Assembly (NCBI GenBank): GCA_030066905.1
Contig: JASJAR010000001.1
Coordinates: forward strand, 62,001-126,000
Origin: Paracoccaceae bacterium
GTDB taxonomy: Bacteria > Pseudomonadota > Alphaproteobacteria > Rhodobacterales > Rhodobacteraceae
Direction of reading: 5' to 3'
DNA: 64,000 nt
A program made the position numbers and the translations under genes. Every line of letters begins with the position of its first letter. Position 1 is the stretch's first letter. The notes beneath the pieces are model-generated. The model did no database searches, had not been told where the DNA came from, and saw only the letters and a program-made list of their open reading frames with translations. Positions 44,897 to 53,686 of this stretch are shown in pieces.

Positions 44897-46438
44897 TCAG
44901 GGATCGCCCGCGCCGATCTCCTCTTTCCGCCTGGCCACATATGCCTCAAGCGCCTCCCGCACCGCCGCATCCATCGGCGGCTCCTGATACTCCTCCAGCG
45001 CCCGCTGCCAGAGCCCCGTGGCCCGCTCGGCGGCGTCCTTCGCGCCCGCCGCCTCCCAGTTCTCGTAATTCGTCCAATCCGAGAGCATCGGGCGATAAAA
45101 CGCCGTCTCGTAGCGCTCCATCGTATGGGCCGCGCCGAAGAAATGCCCGCCCGTTTGGACGCTCTTGATCGCCTCGAACCCCAGATCGTCCTCGGTGAAC
45201 GGCACGGGAGCGAGAAACTCCATCATGTTCTGAAGGATTTCCACATCGAGGATGAGCTTTTCGTAGGACGCCGTCAGCCCCCCTTCGAGCCAGCCCGCCC
45301 CGTGATAGATCATGTTGCCGCCCCCCATGACCGCCCCCCAGGTGGCCATCTCGGTCTCGTAGGCCGCTTGCAGGTCGACGGCGTTCGACGCATTGGCGTT
45401 CGAGGTCCGGTAGGGCAGGCGATAGCGGCGCGCGAGTTGCCCCGCGATCATGTTGGCCTTGGTGTTCTCGGGTGTGCCGAAAGCGGGCGCGCCGGTGCGC
45501 ATGTCGACATTCGAGGTAAACGCCCCGTACATCACCGGCGCGCCGGGGTTCACAAGCTGGGTGAGCGTCACCCCGAAAAGCGCTTCGGCGTTCTGCTGCG
45601 CCAAAGCCGCAGCCAGCGTCACCGGCGTCATCGCGCCCATCAGCGTGAACGGGGTGATCGTTACCGCCTGCCCGTGTTCGGACATCGCAATGAGCCCGTC
45701 GCCCATCTCCTTGTCGAAAAGCCGGGGCGAGTTCACGGAAATGATCGTGATGACACCGGGGTCGGTCGCCATCTCCTCCAGGCTCATCCCCCGGGCTATC
45801 GCCATCATCTCGATCCCGTCCATCGCCCGGCCGCGCCCGATGGCGGTGCAGTGGAACACCAGCTCCGACAGCGTCAGATTGGCGAAATACGTGTCGAGAT
45901 GGCGATTGTTGGCGGGCAGTTCCATCGGCGAGGTGACCTGGTTGCCGATGAGGTGGATGGCGTTGAAATGCTGCGCGAGGCGGATGAAGTTCCGGTAATC
46001 CTCGATATTGCCCGAGCGCCGCCCGTTGATCCGGTCGTGCACATTGGGCGGCCCCGCGACGAGGCCGAAACAGAGGTTGTTGGCCCCGATCCGCAGCCGC
46101 TTTGCGGGGTTGCGGGGGGTCAGCGTGAATTCCGAGGGCGCGCTCTCCACCGCCGCCATGACGATGCTCTCGTCGATGCGGATCGTCGAAGTCTCCCGGT
46201 CGACGATGGCCCCGGCCGCCTCGAAGAGGTCCATCACGTTCTCGCCCATCACCCGGATGCCGAGCTCGGAGAGGATGCGCATCGAGGTCGCATGGAGCGC
46301 CTCCATCCGCTCTTCATCGAGGATTTCGATGGGCGGATAGGGGTTCGTCACCGACCGCCAGGGAAGCTGGGGAATACCGCCCCCGCCCCGCCCGGCCGCC
46401 TTGCCGCGCCGTCCGCCGCTTCGGCCTTCGCGTCCCAT
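44897..46438 (-). CDS. Non-pyrrolysine trimethylamine methyltransferase (MttB) family protein
   Basis: The protein has 513 residues, of MttB length. Family segments include ILDEERMEALHATSMRILSELG, here IRVMGENVMDLFEAAGA, then VHDRINGRRSGNIEDYRNF and a glycine-rich GGNMIYHGAGWLEGG. No in-frame TAG interrupts the reading frame, so it is not a pyrrolysine enzyme. Studied relatives demethylate glycine betaine, proline betaine or carnitine by passing the methyl group to a corrinoid protein. No corrinoid protein or activase is encoded here. The start is the ATG with GGGAGGG upstream. It is the last gene of the sarcosine oxidase operon. Confidence 0.85.
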   Translation of the reverse strand: MGREGRSGGRRGKAAGRGGGGIPQLPWRSVTNPYPPIEILDEERMEALHATSMRILSELGIRVMGENVMDLFEAAGAIVDRETSTIRIDESIVMAAVESAPSEFTLTPRNPAKRLRIGANNLCFGLVAGPPNVHDRINGRRSGNIEDYRNFIRLAQHFNAIHLIGNQVTSPMELPANNRHLDTYFANLTLSELVFHCTAIGRGRAMDGIEMMAIARGMSLEEMATDPGVITIISVNSPRLFDKEMGDGLIAMSEHGQAVTITPFTLMGAMTPVTLAAALAQQNAEALFGVTLTQLVNPGAPVMYGAFTSNVDMRTGAPAFGTPENTKANMIAGQLARRYRLPYRTSNANASNAVDLQAAYETEMATWGAVMGGGNMIYHGAGWLEGGLTASYEKLILDVEILQNMMEFLAPVPFTEDDLGFEAIKSVQTGGHFFGAAHTMERYETAFYRPMLSDWTNYENWEAAGAKDAAERATGLWQRALEEYQEPPMDAAVREALEAYVARRKEEIGAGDP

Positions 46439-46454
46439 GGGTTCTCCCTCCCCT

Positions 46455-47423
46455 TCAGTAACCCCGCGCGGGGTCGACGACATTGGTCAATGGCGCACCC
46501 TCCCGGTAGCGCCGCAGGTTGTCGCAAAACATCGCCACCGATTTCAGCGTCCAACCCTCGTAGACCGACGAGCAATGGGGGGTGACGATAACGTTTTCCA
46601 TCGCCCAGAACGGGCTGTCCTCTGGCAAGGGCTCGGTCTCGAACACATCGAGCGCCGCCCCCCGGAGGTGGCCCGAGGCCAGCGCCGCGGCGAGGGCTCG
46701 CTGGTCGACCACCCCGCCCCGGGAGACATCGACGACGACCGCACCGGGCTTCATCGCCGCGATCGCGGCGGCATCGACGAGGCCGCGTGTGCTGGGCAAG
46801 AGCGGTACGCAGATCGCCACCGCATCGGCGCGCGCCAGAAGCTCGGAAAGGCGCTCGGTGGGGTGGACTTCATCGAGGTCGGACATCTCGGCGGGCCGGG
46901 CGCGCACCCCGAGGGTCGTCATCCCAAGCGCCTTGGCGCGGGCGGCGATGGCCTGGCCCGTTTGACCGAGCCCGAGGATCAGAAGCGTCTGACCCGCGAG
47001 CGGCCGTACCTTGCCCGCCCCCCAGGTTCGCGCCGCCTGGGCGCGACGGAACCCCGGCAGGTCGAGGTTGAAGTGCAAGAGCCCGCCGAGCGTGTATTCC
47101 GCCATCATCCCGGCGGCGACCCCGGCCGCGTTGGTCACCGTCACCCGCGAGGCGTCCCAGGTGGCCAGATGGTCCGTGCCCGACCCGCCGACGGACACCC
47201 AGCGCACCGTGTCGCTCTCCAAGAGGCTCTCGCGCGGAAACCCCGGGGTGCCGGCGAAACGCACGGTGTAAACGACCTCCGCCCCGGTCTCGGCGATGGC
47301 GCCGGGAAGGCCCTCATAGCTGTCGCAGCCGTGAAAGGTGAGGTCGGGATGGGCCTTGCGCGCCACCTCAAGCGCCGGGCCCGGTTCGTCGGTATGGAGG
47401 ATCACGATCGGGTCTCTTGTCAT
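46455..47423 (-). CDS. D-2-hydroxyacid dehydrogenase
   Basis: NAD-binding dehydrogenase of 322 residues. The nucleotide loop is LGLGQTGQAIAARAKALG, and the catalytic residues are Arg in VDVSRGGVVDQ, Glu in DVFETEPLPEDS and His in TPHCSSVYEG. It resembles glyoxylate/hydroxypyruvate reductases. In this operon it might deal with glyoxylate or a 2-oxoacid released by amine oxidation; that is inference. It overlaps the sarcosine oxidase gamma gene by 4 nt and lies 16 nt ahead of the mttB-like gene. Confidence 0.85.
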   Translation of the reverse strand: MTRDPIVILHTDEPGPALEVARKAHPDLTFHGCDSYEGLPGAIAETGAEVVYTVRFAGTPGFPRESLLESDTVRWVSVGGSGTDHLATWDASRVTVTNAAGVAAGMMAEYTLGGLLHFNLDLPGFRRAQAARTWGAGKVRPLAGQTLLILGLGQTGQAIAARAKALGMTTLGVRARPAEMSDLDEVHPTERLSELLARADAVAICVPLLPSTRGLVDAAAIAAMKPGAVVVDVSRGGVVDQRALAAALASGHLRGAALDVFETEPLPEDSPFWAMENVIVTPHCSSVYEGWTLKSVAMFCDNLRRYREGAPLTNVVDPARGY

Positions 47424-47986
47424 CCGAAGACCTCTTCGCGGTCGATGGCCGCACGAATATCTGTGACCACCTTCGCGGTGCTGGCAATGTCAAAGAGCAC
47501 ATCGAACCCGTCGCCGGTGCGGAGCAAGACGCCGTCCTGATGGGCAAAGCGGGTCTGGGCGATGTCGCTCTCCCCGAAAGCGGCGGCGCGGAGATCGAAG
47601 GCGGTGAGCCGCCGGGCGACGGCTGTAGCTTTCGGGCCCGTGAGCCTGAGCCAGGCCCAGGTCTCCTCGCGCCAGCTCGAATAGCTCTGAGGTGCTGCCT
47701 CCCACGCGCTGCGGAGGGGTTGGACTGGGCTGCCCTCGGCGTCGGTGCTCAGCACCATGATGTCGCGGGTCCCGAGCCGCAGAACCCGCAGGCCCGCGCC
47801 CTCCGTCACGCGGTTGACCTCCGGCAGATCGACCCGGTCGGCGAACCACGCCTCCGCCCCCGCCCCCTTCAGCCCGAAGCGCGGCCAGGGGGTGAGGTCG
47901 GCGAGCGCGACGTCTGCGCCCGCCACCAGCCGGTCGCGAAGATCGCCCGCAGCACCGGCTTCCGAGAGAGGATAGACCGCGCTCAC
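47420..47986 (-). CDS. soxG: Sarcosine oxidase gamma subunit
   Basis: The protein has 188 residues, resembling the small gamma subunit of heterotetrameric sarcosine oxidase: an N-terminal YPLSEAGAAGD, then GLKGAGAEAWFADRV and a GcvT-like VLLRTGDGFDVLFD close. It starts at a GTG that overlaps the alpha-subunit stop. Gamma helps position the folate-binding half of alpha. The name coincides with unrelated sulfur-oxidation genes. The sequence is divergent enough that the whole complex may use a substrate other than sarcosine. Confidence 0.78.
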   Translation of the reverse strand: MSAVYPLSEAGAAGDLRDRLVAGADVALADLTPWPRFGLKGAGAEAWFADRVDLPEVNRVTEGAGLRVLRLGTRDIMVLSTDAEGSPVQPLRSAWEAAPQSYSSWREETWAWLRLTGPKATAVARRLTAFDLRAAAFGESDIAQTRFAHQDGVLLRTGDGFDVLFDIASTAKVVTDIRAAIDREEVFG

Positions 47987-50691
47987 AACATCTGCCTTTC
48001 GTTCTGAGGGTCATAGAAGGCATGTCCCACGACCGTCCCCTCGACCATCCGCCCGCTCCGCGCCCGGATCGCGACCCTCCGCCCCTCCTCGGCATCCTCG
48101 GCATGGATGAAGGCCAGCGCGATGCCGTGACCGAGCGTCGGGGAATGGGCCACGGACGTGACATGGCCCACCGGCGCGCCGCTCCGCAGCACGAGGCAGC
48201 TTTCTCCCGGAAGCTCCGCGTCGGGCGCAAAGGTGAGCGCGGCGAGCTTCCGGGTCGAGCCGAGCCGCCGGCGCATCTCAAGCGCCCGTTTGCCGACGAA
48301 GAACGGTTTCTTCTTCGACACCGCCCAGCCGAAGCCCAACTCTTCCGGCGAGGTCAGCGCGTCGGTGTCCTGCCCGATCAGGATATGGCCCTTTTCAAGC
48401 CTGAGGATGCGGCTAGCCTCCAACCCGTAGGGCTTCAGCCCCACCGGTTCCCCAGCCGCAAGGATCGCCGCCCAAAGGTCCCCCGCCCGGCTTGCGGGGC
48501 AGTGCAGCTCGAAGCTCAACTCCCCCGTAAACCCGATCCGCATCGCGTGAACGGGAACCCCCGCCACCTGCCCGCTCCGGCCGGTGAGATAGGGAAAAGC
48601 CTCGGCGGAAAAGTCGATATCGCCGTCGAGGGCCGCCACGACGTCGCGGGCGAAGGGGCCGGTGATGTTGAAGCCGGCAAACCCCGCCGTGAGGTTCACG
48701 ACATCCACATCGAGCCGCCACTGAGCGTTCCAGAACGCCATATCGGCATAGACACGGGGCACGGCCCCGGTGGTGGCGGTGACGTAGAAGCGGTCTTCGG
48801 CGAGGCGGTAGGCGACACCGTCGTCGATCACCGTGCCCATCTCGTTCAGCATCAGGCAATAGCGCACCTTGCCGACGGGCTGGGTGGCGTGGGCCATCGT
48901 ATAGAGCCGGTCGAGGAAGGCGCTGGCATCGGGGCCGCGCACTTCGAGCGTCCCAAGGGTCGAGACGTCGAGCACGCCCACGCCGTCGCGTACGGCGCGC
49001 ACCTCTGCTTCGATGAGCGCCGAACGGTCGCCCGACCCGTAGAGATAGGGCCGCCACCAGGCGCCCACGGGCCGCATCTCGGCCCCAAGCCGAAGGTGTT
49101 CCCGGTGAAGTGCGGTGCGCCGTTCGGCGACATGGTGGGGGCCGGCGAGCGCGCCGAGGGTCTCGGGCGCCGTGGGCGGTCGCGCCGTGGTCACCCCGAT
49201 CTCGCCCACCGAGCGCCCCGTGGCCCCGGCCACCAGCCGCGCGGTCGCCAGCGCCGAATGCCGTCCCTGGCTTGGCCCCATGCCCACGGTCGAGAAGCGT
49301 TTGACGAGTTCCAGCTCGCTGTAGCCCTCCTTCACAGCATTGAGGATGTCCTTGACCTGAAGGTCCTCGTCGAAGTCGATGAAATCCTTGCCCTTCGGGT
49401 GCGGGGCCATCGGCGGCGCGCCGACCGGCGTGGCCCCCTCTCCGGCAAGCCCGCCGGCCAGCCGCACACCGGGGGTCTCAAGGTCGAGCACGAAACGCCC
49501 TGTCGCGTCGTCGTACCCGAGCTTCGCCCCCGCCTGCGCCGGAAGCTGCCAGGCCGGCACCTCGCCCGCGGCGACGACAAGAGTGTCGCAGGCAATGCCC
49601 TCGCCTCCAACCTCGACCCCCGTGACATGGGATACCCCCCGCGCCGCCGCGATATGCCCCGCGACAACCCGCATCCCCTCCGGGGCAGCGGCCCCCGGCG
49701 CGGGGTCCACGATAGCGGCAACCTCGACCCCCGCCGCCCGCAGCTCCTCGGCCACGCGGTAGCCCTCAGGGTCGGCCGCATAGACCACCGCCCGCCGCCC
49801 CGGGGCCACGCCATAAAGATGCATCAGCCGCCGGACCCCGCCTGCGGTCAGCACACCGGGGAGGTCGTTTTGGTGAAAGATCGCGGGTTGCTCGATGCAC
49901 CCCGTCGCCAGCACCACCTCTGCGGCCCGAAGCCGGATCAGCCGGTCGCGGCGGGCCAGCGCCAGCCAGTTGTCCTCAAAAAGCCCGGTGCAGATCGTGT
50001 CGGTCAGAACCCGGATGTCGGCCGCGCCGTCCACCTCGGCGACAAGCTCACCCACCGCCCCGGCCTCCGGCGTATAGGCCAGATGCCCGCCGAGGGCCGG
50101 CTGGTCGTCGATAAGCACCACGTCCGAGCCCGCGCGCGCCGCCTCAAGCGCGGCGGCGATCCCGGCCGGACCGCCACCGATCACCGCGACATCGGCGTGC
50201 CAGGTCGCCTTGTCCACGGCGATATCAGGCGCATCCGCCCCGATCACCCCGAGCCCCGCCTTCGCGCGGATGCGCGGCTCCCAGAGCTTCAGCCAGGCGT
50301 CCTTCGTCGGCCCCATGAAGGTGCGGTAGTAGAACCCCACCGGCAGGAACCGCGCAAACCGGCCGATCACGGCATCGCGGTCACGGGCGAGCGAGCCGTT
50401 GACGTTCTGGGCGGCGATCTCCATCCCGTCTTCCAGCGGCGTCAGATCGGCGGCCACATTGGGCTCCGGGCCGACCTGCACAAGCGTATTGGCATCCGTC
50501 CCGGCAAAGCTCATCGCCCCGCGCGGCCGGTGATACTTGAACGACCGCGACAGCATCCACTGCCCGTTCGCCGCCAGCGCGCTGGCAATCGTGTCGCCCG
50601 GATGGCCCTCGAACCGCCGCCCCTCGAAGGTGAAGGCGAGGCTGCGCGACCGGTCGATGCGCGACCCATAGGGGGGCGGCAACCGGCTCAT
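47983..50691 (-). CDS. soxA: Sarcosine oxidase alpha subunit
   Basis: The protein has 902 residues, against about 960-1000 in typical alpha subunits. In order there is a ferredoxin-like N-terminal domain (FEGRRFEGHPGDTIASALAANG), an NAD-binding flavoprotein domain with VIGGGPAGIAAALEAARAG, and a C-terminal GcvT-like tetrahydrofolate-binding half (GVLDVSTLGTLEVRGPDASAFL, read from GVLDVSTLG). It transfers formaldehyde from N-methyl oxidation to folate. It overlaps the delta and gamma genes at both ends. It is not related to the thiosulfate-oxidising soxA at 9414. Confidence 0.9.
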   Translation of the reverse strand: MSRLPPPYGSRIDRSRSLAFTFEGRRFEGHPGDTIASALAANGQWMLSRSFKYHRPRGAMSFAGTDANTLVQVGPEPNVAADLTPLEDGMEIAAQNVNGSLARDRDAVIGRFARFLPVGFYYRTFMGPTKDAWLKLWEPRIRAKAGLGVIGADAPDIAVDKATWHADVAVIGGGPAGIAAALEAARAGSDVVLIDDQPALGGHLAYTPEAGAVGELVAEVDGAADIRVLTDTICTGLFEDNWLALARRDRLIRLRAAEVVLATGCIEQPAIFHQNDLPGVLTAGGVRRLMHLYGVAPGRRAVVYAADPEGYRVAEELRAAGVEVAAIVDPAPGAAAPEGMRVVAGHIAAARGVSHVTGVEVGGEGIACDTLVVAAGEVPAWQLPAQAGAKLGYDDATGRFVLDLETPGVRLAGGLAGEGATPVGAPPMAPHPKGKDFIDFDEDLQVKDILNAVKEGYSELELVKRFSTVGMGPSQGRHSALATARLVAGATGRSVGEIGVTTARPPTAPETLGALAGPHHVAERRTALHREHLRLGAEMRPVGAWWRPYLYGSGDRSALIEAEVRAVRDGVGVLDVSTLGTLEVRGPDASAFLDRLYTMAHATQPVGKVRYCLMLNEMGTVIDDGVAYRLAEDRFYVTATTGAVPRVYADMAFWNAQWRLDVDVVNLTAGFAGFNITGPFARDVVAALDGDIDFSAEAFPYLTGRSGQVAGVPVHAMRIGFTGELSFELHCPASRAGDLWAAILAAGEPVGLKPYGLEASRILRLEKGHILIGQDTDALTSPEELGFGWAVSKKKPFFVGKRALEMRRRLGSTRKLAALTFAPDAELPGESCLVLRSGAPVGHVTSVAHSPTLGHGIALAFIHAEDAEEGRRVAIRARSGRMVEGTVVGHAFYDPQNERQML

Positions 50692-50945
50692 TCCATCTCC
50701 CCCGGATCGTAGGTGCGCCGCACCTCGCCGGTGCCGATATGGCGCTCAGCGACGAAGACGTAGTTCGAGGGCGTATGGCGCCAGAACTCGCGCTGAAAGT
50801 CCCGGTCGTTCGGGGCACCGAAGAGATAGCCCGCCCAATCGGCATCGCTGGCCGCCTCGGGGTTGGGGGACAGGCGGACAGGCCCAAGGTACTGAAACTC
50901 CGAGATATTGCGCGGCCCGTTCATCGGGCAGGTCAGAAGTTTCAT
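50688..50945 (-). CDS. soxD: Sarcosine oxidase delta subunit with a degenerate zinc site
   Basis: The protein has 85 residues. The ATG was chosen to give the family start MKLLTCPMNGPRN. Usual delta subunits have CPxCGxR and a later HxxxC that bind zinc. Here the second cysteine is Asn9 and the later segment reads WRHTPSNYV without the cysteine, so three-cysteine zinc binding is lost. The rest (DWAGYLFGAPNDRDFQREFWRH region) is typical. It overlaps the alpha gene as ATGA and lies 10 nt after the beta gene. Confidence 0.85.
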   Translation of the reverse strand: MKLLTCPMNGPRNISEFQYLGPVRLSPNPEAASDADWAGYLFGAPNDRDFQREFWRHTPSNYVFVAERHIGTGEVRRTYDPGEME

Positions 50946-50955
50946 CGCCGCCCCC

Positions 50956-52197
50956 TCAATGGCTCGCCGCCGTGGCGCCCATCTCATTGAGAACGGCGAA
51001 CCGCTCGAACCGGTCGAGGGCGAAGGGGGCCAGGATGTCGGGGACCTTTCCCGCGGCGATGGTCTCGGCCATCCGCTTGCCCGCCACCGGGGTCGCCTTG
51101 AAGCCCCATGTGCCCCAGCCGCAATCGAGCCAGAGCCCGTCGACCGGCGAGGCGCCCATGATGGGGCTGTAATCGGGCGTCATGTCGGTCGTCCCGGCCC
51201 ATTGCCGCAGGACGCGGACGCCTTTGAGGAACGGAAAGAGATGCACCGCGCCTTCGGCCAGATGCTCCTTCATCTCCAGCGTCGAGCGGGTGGAATAGCT
51301 CATATAGGGGTCCGACCCGCCGCCGATCACTAGTTCCCCGCGCGAGGATTGGACGAGATAGGTGTGCAGGCTCACCGAGGAAACAAGCGTGTCGAGCCAA
51401 GGCTTCAGCGGCTGGGTGACCATCGCCTGCAAGGGATAGCAGCGGATCGGAAGCTCCACCCCGGCCAATTTCGCGACCTCGTAATTCGCCCCGCCGCAGG
51501 CGATCATCACCGCCCCTGCCGCGACCCGGCCCCGGTCGGTCACGACGCCTGTGACGCGCCCCTTCTCGACATCGATGGCCTCGACGGTCGTGCGCTGGTG
51601 GATCTCCACGCCCCGCCGCGATGCCTCCCGCGCATATCCCCAGGCGACTGCATCGTGCCGCGCGGTGCCGCCATCGGCGTGCCAGAGCCCGCCCAAGACC
51701 TCGAGCGGGCCGCCGTAATCCATGTTGAGGCGCGGGCAAAGCGCCTCGACCCCCTTTTGGTCGACCACTTCGAGCCTTGTGCCCATGTGCCGGCCCATCT
51801 CGGCGCGCAGGTGAAAGCTCCTGAGCGTCGCCTCGGTATGGGCGAGCGTCAATTGCCCCCGCTGGGAGAACATGACGTTGAAGTCAAGCTCTCCGCTCAT
51901 CTCGCCGTAGAGCTTAACCCCTTCCTTGTAGAAGGCGATCCCCTCGGGCGTGATGTAGTTCGAGCGGATCGTCGTGGTGTTTCGCGCGGTATTGCCGCCG
52001 GCGAGATACCCCTTCTCCAGCACCGCCACGTCGGTCACGCCGTGGTACTTCGCCAGATAATGCGCACAGGCGAGCCCATGCCCGCCGCCGCCCACGATCA
52101 CCACATCGTAGGACCGCTTCAGATCCGGCGTGGCGGGGATGTCCCCGGTCACCGGGTAGTCTCGGCTGAGCCCGTATTTCAGGAGCGACAGGGGCAT
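50956..52197 (-). CDS. soxB: Sarcosine oxidase beta subunit
   Basis: Flavoprotein of 413 residues holding the amine oxidation site. The FAD loop is VVIVGGGGHGLACAHYLAK. GGTARHDAVAWG contains the histidine expected to hold FMN covalently. The C-terminus closes the flavin site with DCGWGTWGFKATPVAGK. The start was set at the ATG giving the family N-terminus PLSLLKYGLSRDYP; longer versions are low-complexity antisense of the next gene. It lies 7 nt behind the MmgE/PrpD gene. It is not related to the sulfur-oxidising soxB at 7634. Confidence 0.9.
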   Translation of the reverse strand: MPLSLLKYGLSRDYPVTGDIPATPDLKRSYDVVIVGGGGHGLACAHYLAKYHGVTDVAVLEKGYLAGGNTARNTTTIRSNYITPEGIAFYKEGVKLYGEMSGELDFNVMFSQRGQLTLAHTEATLRSFHLRAEMGRHMGTRLEVVDQKGVEALCPRLNMDYGGPLEVLGGLWHADGGTARHDAVAWGYAREASRRGVEIHQRTTVEAIDVEKGRVTGVVTDRGRVAAGAVMIACGGANYEVAKLAGVELPIRCYPLQAMVTQPLKPWLDTLVSSVSLHTYLVQSSRGELVIGGGSDPYMSYSTRSTLEMKEHLAEGAVHLFPFLKGVRVLRQWAGTTDMTPDYSPIMGASPVDGLWLDCGWGTWGFKATPVAGKRMAETIAAGKVPDILAPFALDRFERFAVLNEMGATAASH

Positions 52198-52204
52198 GGG
52201 CGTC

Positions 52205-53614
52205 TCAAGGCGCGTCGTAGAGGTGGCGCGCGAGGTCGGCGAAGGGCCGGCTGGGCTCGGCAAGGCCCAGCACCGCGTCGCGGATCGCCACGGTGCGGCT
52301 CCGGCCGAGCGCCGGCTCGGCGAAAGCCTCGAACTTCGCCACCACATCGGCCTTGGAGAACGGCCGCTCGGGCCCGCCGCGGGCTTCGGTGTCGCCCGAG
52401 GCAAGCACCGTCCCGTCGGTGAGATGCACCGCCACATCCGCCCAGCGCCCCGCGGGGTAGCGCCGCTCGTGACGCGGGTCCTCGATCATCGCGATCCGGT
52501 CCACCAGGGCGGCCACCTCCGCGTCGGCAAGCCCCGCCCCGGTGATGTGTTCGACGCCGACGGCGCCGCGAACGAGCATCGTCGCCACCGAAAACGGCAG
52601 CGAATACTGCGCCTCGGACGTGGTCGCCGGCATGCCCGGAAAAAGCCGGGCGGCGTTGTGGAAGCTGCGCACCTCGATCCGCGCTATCGCCGCCGGGCGA
52701 AGGTCGTGGGCGAGGGCCATCTCACGCACCGCGTCGATCGCCGGATGCGCCCAGCGGCAAACCGGATAGGGTTTCACATATTGATGCTCAACCTGCCAGA
52801 ACGTGCCGAGATCGGCCCAGTGGAGCGCCGCCTCCGGCGCCTCCACGGTCACCGCCGGCGCGCCCTGAAAGCCCATCTCGGCCATGACCAGCGCCGAAAG
52901 GCCCACCAGCGCCCCCTGCCCCGACCCGTCATGGAGCATCGTCGGGTTGGCGATCTCGCGCATCATTTGGCTGCGCGGCCCGTGGTATTCGGCAATCCCC
53001 ATCGCATGGCGCAGGACCTCCCGGGACGCCCCGCGCAGCCGCGCGGCCATCGCGGCGACGCCGAGGGCGTTCCAGGCGCCCGAAGTATGGTAATCCTCGA
53101 CCGTGGCGTGGAGCGCGATACCCGCGCGCCCGGCGATCTCGTAGCCGACCACGAGCGTTGCCAGCGCCTCGGCTCCCGACAGATCGGGTCGGGCCTCGGC
53201 CAGCGCCGCCAGCGCCGGGACGGCGGCGACCCCGATATGGCCCTTGGTCGGGTTGTACCCGTCATGGGCATCGAGATTGTCGATCTGGGTGGCGGCGGCG
53301 AAGGCCGCTCCCGGCAGGCTCGCCGACCGCCCGTCGAAGAGAAGCCGGGCCCGGTGGGCGAGGTCGGGGGTGTTGTAGAGCATGACCGCGGCGTCCCGCG
53401 CCAGCCGTCCGGCCTCCATCGGCGTTGCCGCAGCACAGACGCCCAGCGTGTCGAGACAGGCAAGGGCTGCCGCCTCGATGGCGCTCTTCGGAACCTCCGA
53501 CGGGTCGAGCCCGAGCGCGAAATCGAGCGCATTGGAAACGGATGCGTCCGGGATTGAAGGAAATGTCTGCACCGTCGCGCTCCGCCTGCCCAAGGGACCA
53601 TAATTCTGATCCAT
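52205..53614 (-). CDS. MmgE/PrpD-family protein
   Basis: The protein has 469 residues with the helical MmgE/PrpD fold: ALACLDTLGVCAAA, GAAFAAATQIDNLDAHDGYN and the family segment HTSGAWNALGVAAMAARLRG, here read from HTSGAWNALG. Known members are 2-methylcitrate dehydratase and cis-aconitate decarboxylase. Relatives are often found in catabolic clusters with unknown substrates. It is the first gene of the operon running through sarcosine oxidase to the mttB-like gene and is divergent from a LysR gene. Confidence 0.88.
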   Translation of the reverse strand: MDQNYGPLGRRSATVQTFPSIPDASVSNALDFALGLDPSEVPKSAIEAAALACLDTLGVCAAATPMEAGRLARDAAVMLYNTPDLAHRARLLFDGRSASLPGAAFAAATQIDNLDAHDGYNPTKGHIGVAAVPALAALAEARPDLSGAEALATLVVGYEIAGRAGIALHATVEDYHTSGAWNALGVAAMAARLRGASREVLRHAMGIAEYHGPRSQMMREIANPTMLHDGSGQGALVGLSALVMAEMGFQGAPAVTVEAPEAALHWADLGTFWQVEHQYVKPYPVCRWAHPAIDAVREMALAHDLRPAAIARIEVRSFHNAARLFPGMPATTSEAQYSLPFSVATMLVRGAVGVEHITGAGLADAEVAALVDRIAMIEDPRHERRYPAGRWADVAVHLTDGTVLASGDTEARGGPERPFSKADVVAKFEAFAEPALGRSRTVAIRDAVLGLAEPSRPFADLARHLYDAP

Positions 53615-53686
53615 CGCACCTGCATTTGAGTTTTGCGGCGCCTATACATAAAAAAAGCGACGTCATTGGAAAACACGGTCACCGCC

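Noticed and set aside
44897-46438. Pyrrolysine (amber) codon in the mttB-like gene
   Set aside because: The frame is continuous over the full family length with no in-frame TAG, so no pyrrolysine is needed.
48022-50712. Long plus-strand open frame opposite sarcosine oxidase alpha
   Set aside because: It is the GC-rich mirror of a real gene, without motifs or ribosome site. The minus strand shows complete flavoprotein and GcvT domains.
47983-52197. Reading the soxB, soxD, soxA and soxG homonyms here as a second sulfur-oxidation set
   Set aside because: These are sarcosine oxidase subunits with DAO and GcvT folds; they have no haem or SoxY-type motifs. Only the names coincide.
53633-53686. 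TTG start extending the LysR protein by 18 residues
   Set aside because: The extension covers a TATACA-containing promoter-like stretch and is not part of the normal LysR N-terminus.
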